From CAG-791 sp963655255 (GTDB taxonomy: Bacteria; Bacillota; Clostridia; Lachnospirales; Lachnospiraceae), in NCBI GenBank assembly GCA_963655255.1, contig CAVKEB010000059.1, forward strand, positions 1 through 11,253: a stretch of 11,253 bases of DNA, in the 5' to 3' direction. The notes below the pieces were generated by a model. That model saw only the letters and a program-made list of their open reading frames with translations. It made no database searches and was not told where the DNA came from. Positions 7,602 to 11,253 of this stretch are shown one piece after another. Every line of letters begins with the position of its first letter. Within the stretch, counting starts at the first letter, position 1. A program made the translations under genes and the position numbers.

Positions 7602-8405
7602 TTATGGCAATGCAGGAGAACTCAGAAGCGGTGGAGCAATGATGACATGAACTCCGCTGCGTTCAAAATCTGCACGATCCGTTTCTGAAATAGCATTGTC
7701 CGTCACGAAATAATCAATTTCATCTAATCCACAGATACGGAAACTGTCATCTCTTCCAATTTTATTACTGGCCGCAACCACAATGACTGGACCAGAGGTT
7801 TGTTCAATCATGGTTTTATTGATGGTTGCTTCTTCCAATACGGCGCTGGTGATACCGCCTTTCACGCTGATTCCGCGGACGCCGAGGATACACTTGGAGA
7901 CATAATTGCGCTTGATTGTTTCGATCGCATAAGGACCGGTCATACTGTTTCTGCCACTGAGGATCTGTCCGCCGGTCAGGATAAGAAGTGTGTTCTGACT
8001 GATTTTACGTAAAAAGGCGCTGGCATTGTTTGAGATGATTGTAATAGGAATATCATTCGTATATTCCACCAGATAAGAAACCGTGCTGGAGCTGTTGAGA
8101 AGAATGACTTCATCCTGTTTGATTGTCTGAGCCGCTGCCTTTGCCAGAGCGCGCCGCTGCCTGGTTAAAGTGTCTTCCTCTGAACTGGAGACAACAGCAG
8201 GAAGCGAAGAAGGAAGCCTTCTGGCTCCGCCGAAAATGCGTTCCACCCGTCCGCTCTCGGCCAATTCGTCGAGATCTTTTCGAATGGTCACTCCTGTTAC
8301 ATTCAGTGCAGAAGCCAGCTCTCTGGTACCTGCCGTTTCTTTTGATTCAATTATTGAAAGAATTCTTTTACGCCGTTCTTCAATCTCAGCCACAGTATTT
8401 TTCAT
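7602..8405 (-). CDS. DeoR-family transcriptional regulator
   Basis: A 267-residue DNA-binding regulator. The N-terminal winged helix-turn-helix spans about residues 7-60 (RRKRILSIIES, then TRELASALNVTGVTIRKDLD with recognition helix near 37-48, then the wing GRVERIFGGAR), the classic DeoR signature. Residues about 80-255 form the DeoR C-terminal sensor fold, related to sugar-phosphate isomerases: LLNSSSTVSYL stands where many members have an acidic residue-GTT motif, followed by ISNNASAF, LTGGQIL and VVAASNKIG. Such proteins are usually repressors released by a phosphorylated sugar. It is transcribed away from the sugar ABC operon across a 402-nt shared region, so control of that operon and of itself is the natural inference. 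The start codon has only a weak ribosome site (GGGG about 6 nt upstream), which suggests low expression. Confidence 0.9.
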   Translation of the reverse strand: MKNTVAEIEERRKRILSIIESKETAGTRELASALNVTGVTIRKDLDELAESGRVERIFGGARRLPSSLPAVVSSSEEDTLTRQRRALAKAAAQTIKQDEVILLNSSSTVSYLVEYTNDIPITIISNNASAFLRKISQNTLLILTGGQILSGRNSMTGPYAIETIKRNYVSKCILGVRGISVKGGITSAVLEEATINKTMIEQTSGPVIVVAASNKIGRDDSFRICGLDEIDYFVTDNAISETDRADFERSGVHVIIAPPLLSSPALP

Positions 8406-8727
8406 ACAAGCCCCATAGAAGTAATCTGATGCCAGCCGGAAAGGCAGTTTACGAAGGCATGGTGCAATTTAACCCAATCGCAATAAATAATGTATGCCTG
8501 TCGATCGATTTGATCATCACAGTCTAATTTAATCATAACGAAAATAAAAAGCAAGAATAAATGCAGATGTTCTGGAACCGCAAATGGCCCAGAAATGAAG
8601 AAAAATGGACTGGGGGGGTAAAGGGAAACAAGATGATTCGAAAAGAAAGCAAATGGAAACAGTATAGAGCATAATACACAAAAACGACACCGAAAAACAT
8701 ACAATAAAGAGAAAAGAAAAATAAAGA
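8406..8727. promoter_or_regulatory. Divergent control region upstream of the ABC operon
   Basis: This stretch contains no convincing gene. From about 8528 the + strand becomes strongly A/purine-rich and poor in T, and it includes a run of seven G residues (8612-8618). Candidate operator material is a 6-bp dyad TTCTGG/CCAGAA (8570-8575 and 8589-8594) and an imperfect direct repeat beginning AATTTAA at 8466 and 8526, 60 bp apart and matching at 11 of 15 positions. A leftward promoter for the DeoR-family gene must lie here, but I could not pick a clear -35/-10 pair. No catabolite-repression (cre) site was recognised. Confidence 0.35.
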
Positions 8728-8756
8728 TTGCCATAAAGAAACAATAATGCTATAAA
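8728..8756 (+). promoter_or_regulatory. Predicted promoter of the sugar ABC operon
   Basis: TTGCCA (8728-8733) and TATAAA (8751-8756) are spaced by exactly 17 nt, and a TGC just before the -10 adds an extended -10 element. Transcription should start near 8762-8764. The leader of about 45 nt is almost free of G and U, so unlikely to fold, and ends in the ribosome binding site GGAGGG (8796-8801), 6 nt from the ATG. This combination predicts high expression when not repressed. Confidence 0.75.
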
Positions 8757-8807
8757 AGAAACAACAAAAGAAACAAAACTTCAAAACACAACAATGGAGG
8801 GAAGTAA

Positions 8808-10142
8808 ATGAAAAAGAAAATGGTTGCTGCAGTGATGGCCGGGCTGATGATCTTTTCGCTGGCCGGATGTAGCGGAAGTCAGGCAACGAATGATGCATCA
8901 GGCGCATCCACGGATGCGGCGGAAAGTACAGAGGAAACGGCTGCAGAGGCACAGGATGAAACGACCGGCGATGCTGTGACACTGAGATTGGCGCTCTGGG
9001 ATTATGAAGTGGACAATGGAATGTATGATCCGATCCTTGAGGCGTTCCAGAAAGCGAATCCGGAAATCAAGGTTGAAATCGTCAGCAGTCCGAACGCAGA
9101 TTATGAGACAAAGCTGACCACAATGCTTTCCGGCGGCGACGATATTGATGTATTCTTTGCCAAGTCCAACACGGCGCTCCCGGGTGTTCAGGCAAAGGGC
9201 TACTGCATGGATTTGCAGAGCATGCTGGATGAGAGCGGATTTGATACGGGAAACTACGGAACAGTTCTGGCACAGCAGATGACTTACGATGGAGATGTTT
9301 ATGCACTTCCGTTCCGCACCAATGACTGGGTCCTTTTCTATAACAAGAATCTGTTTGATGAAGCCGGCATTGAGTATCCGGTAGATGCAATGACCTGGCA
9401 GGATCTGGAAACTCTTTCCGAAGAGCTTCAGGCAAAACTTCCGGAAGAGGATAAGGCGTTCAGCTTCCAGCCGAAGGCGGGATTCATTTTCCCCTGCCTT
9501 GCAGGAACGGAAGACGGATTTGATATTACGACGTCGGACCTCTCCTGCATGACAACTGCACTGGACTGGATTCTGGATATGCAGAATAAGGGACTGATGC
9601 AGGACTATTCGGAAGCTGTTTCCATGAGCATGGATCAGACATATTTCTATAAAGGCGAATGGGCAATGATGTGGAACGGCTCCTGGTTTGTACAGAGCCT
9701 GAATCAGCAGGATCTTGATTTTGAATGGGGAATTGCCAAGTCCCCTTATTGGGAAGGCACGGAAGAAAATGGATTCGTAACGTCGACTCCTCTTTGCATC
9801 AGCGCGAACACCAAGCATCCGGAAGAGGCATTTAAGCTTCTGACCTTTATGTGCGGCGAGGAAGGCGCTTCCTTACTGGCAAAGAGCAATCTGGTTCCCG
9901 GATATATGGATGATGCTGTTCTGACGGCATACAAGGAAAATGTAAATCTGGATGAAAACTCTCTGAATGCACTGCTGGACAATAAGACCTACAGCTTCGG
10001 AGCACCGAATTCGGTATTCAGTCAGATCATCAGTGCAGGACAGAAAGAGATGGAACTGGTTCTGACCGGAAACGAGACGCCGGATGAGTTTGTTGCGAAT
10101 TTTACCGAGCAGCGGCAGGAACTGATTGACAACGCTGAGTAA
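8808..10142 (+). CDS. Sugar ABC transporter substrate-binding lipoprotein (family 1)
   Basis: An extracellular, membrane-anchored binding protein that captures a sugar or oligosaccharide and delivers it to an ABC importer. The 444-residue sequence opens with a lipoprotein signal peptide: KKK, a hydrophobic stretch, then the lipobox LAGC with lipidated C21. Residues 22-55 form a Ser/Thr/Ala/acidic linker. The mature domain begins with VTLRLALWDYE and continues with the family-1 pattern (an AFQKANPEIKVEIV-like strand, YETKLTTMLSGG, ALPFRTNDWVLFYNKNLFDEAG, and KGEWAMMWNGSWFV). Several exposed aromatic residues are compatible with stacking on sugar rings, but the substrate cannot be named. The gene is first in its operon, with a strong promoter and ribosome binding site, and is followed by an intergenic hairpin before the permease gene. 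Confidence 0.93.
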   Translation: MKKKMVAAVMAGLMIFSLAGCSGSQATNDASGASTDAAESTEETAAEAQDETTGDAVTLRLALWDYEVDNGMYDPILEAFQKANPEIKVEIVSSPNADYETKLTTMLSGGDDIDVFFAKSNTALPGVQAKGYCMDLQSMLDESGFDTGNYGTVLAQQMTYDGDVYALPFRTNDWVLFYNKNLFDEAGIEYPVDAMTWQDLETLSEELQAKLPEEDKAFSFQPKAGFIFPCLAGTEDGFDITTSDLSCMTTALDWILDMQNKGLMQDYSEAVSMSMDQTYFYKGEWAMMWNGSWFVQSLNQQDLDFEWGIAKSPYWEGTEENGFVTSTPLCISANTKHPEEAFKLLTFMCGEEGASLLAKSNLVPGYMDDAVLTAYKENVNLDENSLNALLDNKTYSFGAPNSVFSQIISAGQKEMELVLTGNETPDEFVANFTEQRQELIDNAE

Positions 10143-10174
10143 TCAACAGTTGTAACTTAAGATCTGAACCACTG

Positions 10175-10213
10175 GCAAATGTTCTAAGTAGCTTCACTGC
10201 TTAGAACATTTGC
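10175..10213 (+). repeat. Intergenic hairpin between binding-protein and permease genes
   Basis: A perfect 14-bp inverted repeat (GCAAATGTTCTAAG at 10175-10188 with 10200-10213) encloses an 11-nt loop. It lies 32 nt after the binding-protein stop and is followed by ATTATAAGG rather than a T run, so it is unlikely to be a full terminator. Similar hairpins in other ABC operons stabilise the upstream message or reduce readthrough, keeping binding protein in excess over permease; that role is inferred here. Confidence 0.7.
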
Positions 10214-10268
10214 ATTATAAGGCCGGAAAATCCAGAGTACCGGCGTTGGATTAAGCGGAGAAAATGTA

Positions 10269-11173
10269 ATGGAAAATCAAAAGGCTATCGCGAAAAAGAA
10301 CTCTGCGATTATTTGGAGAAACCGAAGAAACGCATATCTGTTTTTACTTCCGAATTTTGTCGGATTCGTAGTTTTCACCATGATCCCGGTCGTTACGGCA
10401 TTAATCTACAGTTTCACAAACTATGACGGCAACAGTCAGATGAGTTTCGTTGGTTTTCGAAACTACATAAAACTTTTTAATGATTCGAGCTTCCTGATTT
10501 CTTTAAAAATACATTGCTTTATACCATTGGAACCGTGCCGCTGATTATTCTCTTTTCTCTTCTGATTTCGGTATTGATGAATAATGGCGTAAAGGGTGCG
10601 CCGATCTATCGGGCCATTATGTTGTTTCCGCATATTGCATCCATTGTTGCGGTAACGGTTGTATGGCAGTTTCTGTATAACGCAAAGAGCGGACCGATTA
10701 ACGAAATACTTCGTGCGGTTGGTGTAGCCAATCCTCCTGCCTGGCTTTCCGATAAGAATACGGCACTGATCGCGGTCATGATCATGATTGTCTGGAAGGG
10801 ACTTGGATATTACATGATCATCTATCTGGCAGGACTCCGGGGCATATCTGCGGACCAGTACGAGGCGGCCACAATGGATGGAGCGAACGCATGGGAACAG
10901 CTGATTTATGTTACGATTCCGAATCTGCGGCCGATTACGTTTTATGCAACGATCATGTGCATTATCAATTCATTCCAGGTATTTACCCCGATTTATGTGA
11001 TGACGAAAGGCGGACCGGGAAGAGCGACAAGCGTTCTGGTGCTTAAGATTTATGAAGACGCATTTGTGAACTATAAGTTTGGCTATGCTTCTGCGGAGGC
11101 TATGATTCTGTTCCTGCTGATTCTGATCGTTACACTGGTTCAGTTCTATCACAATAAGAAGCAGGACGCATAA
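10269..11173 (+). pseudogene. Sugar ABC transporter permease, MalF type, frame broken at 10505-10509
   Basis: This is an inner-membrane permease of a CUT1-type sugar importer, partner of the upstream binding protein. It is split into two frames: 10269-10544 (91 residues) and a continuation, open as far back as 10514, that ends at 11173. One missing base at the A run 10505-10509 explains the break. Restoring the frame gives ...SLK-NTLLYTIGTVP... and a 301-residue protein of normal length. It has an N-terminal membrane segment (about 23-45), several later ones, and the ATPase-coupling EAA loop EAATMDGA (corrected residues 199-206), about 96 residues from the end as expected. The ATG at 10269 follows GGAG at 8 nt. 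The break sits on a T TTA AAA heptamer, the form used for -1 ribosomal slippage. It may be a sequencing indel in a homopolymer, a true mutation, or slippage; no other damage is seen, which makes long-standing decay unlikely. Confidence 0.85.
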
Positions 11174-11219
11174 GCAGTGTGATGAAAAGCATGATTGCAT
11201 CGGCAAAACCGCTGCACTC

Positions 11220-11241
11220 GAAGATGTCTGATGACATCTTC
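11220..11241 (+). repeat. Hairpin after the permease gene, at window end
   Basis: A perfect 9-bp inverted repeat (GAAGATGTC at 11220-11228 with 11233-11241) with a 4-nt TGAT loop lies 46 nt after the permease stop. The visible downstream bases (TCCTGCTTAGAG) contain no T run, so it looks like an internal operon hairpin rather than a terminator, although the window ends too soon to be sure. The rest of 11174-11253 shows no convincing gene start; the second permease of the system would be expected beyond it. Confidence 0.5.
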
Positions 11242-11253
11242 TCCTGCTTAGAG

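Noticed and set aside
8402..8982. Phe/Leu-rich leftward open frames in the gap before the ABC operon
   Set aside because: They arise because A-rich + strand DNA translates to Phe/Lys-type codons in reverse. They lack ribosome sites and cross the operon promoter and the lipoprotein signal sequence.
11182..11253. Open frame running off the window end after the permease gene
   Set aside because: No ribosome binding site, and its sequence does not resemble the start of a MalG-type permease; it also crosses the 11220-11241 hairpin.

Overview
The window reads as a chromosomal stretch from an anaerobic, fermentative Firmicute, most likely a clostridial gut or rumen bacterium of the Lachnospiraceae type. 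The reasons are a paired GlgC/GlgD glycogen module, an oxygen-sensitive pyruvate formate-lyase with its activase, strong purine-rich ribosome binding sites, moderate GC content with codons ending in G/C, and a lipoprotein-dependent sugar ABC operon with no ATPase gene visible beside it. The taxon is inferred from gene content and style; no rRNA or marker gene is present.

Layout: (1) 1-2600, + strand: an extended -10 promoter, then glgC and glgD (ADP-glucose pyrophosphorylase catalytic and non-catalytic subunits) separated by 1 nt, closed by a clear intrinsic terminator. (2) 2600-6014, + strand: a roughly 280-nt gap with one doubtful small ORF, a near-consensus promoter and a structured leader, then pflB and pflA, ending in a long perfect hairpin that can serve both converging transcripts. 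(3) 6105-8405, - strand: a DeoR-family regulator, its terminator, then an ArsB/NhaD-type (IT superfamily) membrane transporter. (4) 8406-8807: a divergent, A/purine-rich control region with an excellent promoter for the rightward operon. (5) 8808-11253, + strand: a sugar-binding lipoprotein, an intergenic hairpin, a MalF-type permease whose frame is broken by one base at a short A run, and a second hairpin at the window edge. The partner permease would be expected just beyond.

Together the genes describe carbon flow: sugar uptake (ABC system, probably controlled by the divergent DeoR regulator), storage as glycogen (GlgCD makes ADP-glucose) and anaerobic pyruvate cleavage to acetyl-CoA and formate (PflB/PflA). 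I found no mobile element, CRISPR array, tRNA or rRNA, and nothing that looks like a wholly new system. The most notable points are the permease frameshift, which lies exactly on a -1 slippery heptamer, and the pflB leader, which can form competing stems and places the ribosome binding site in a hairpin loop.
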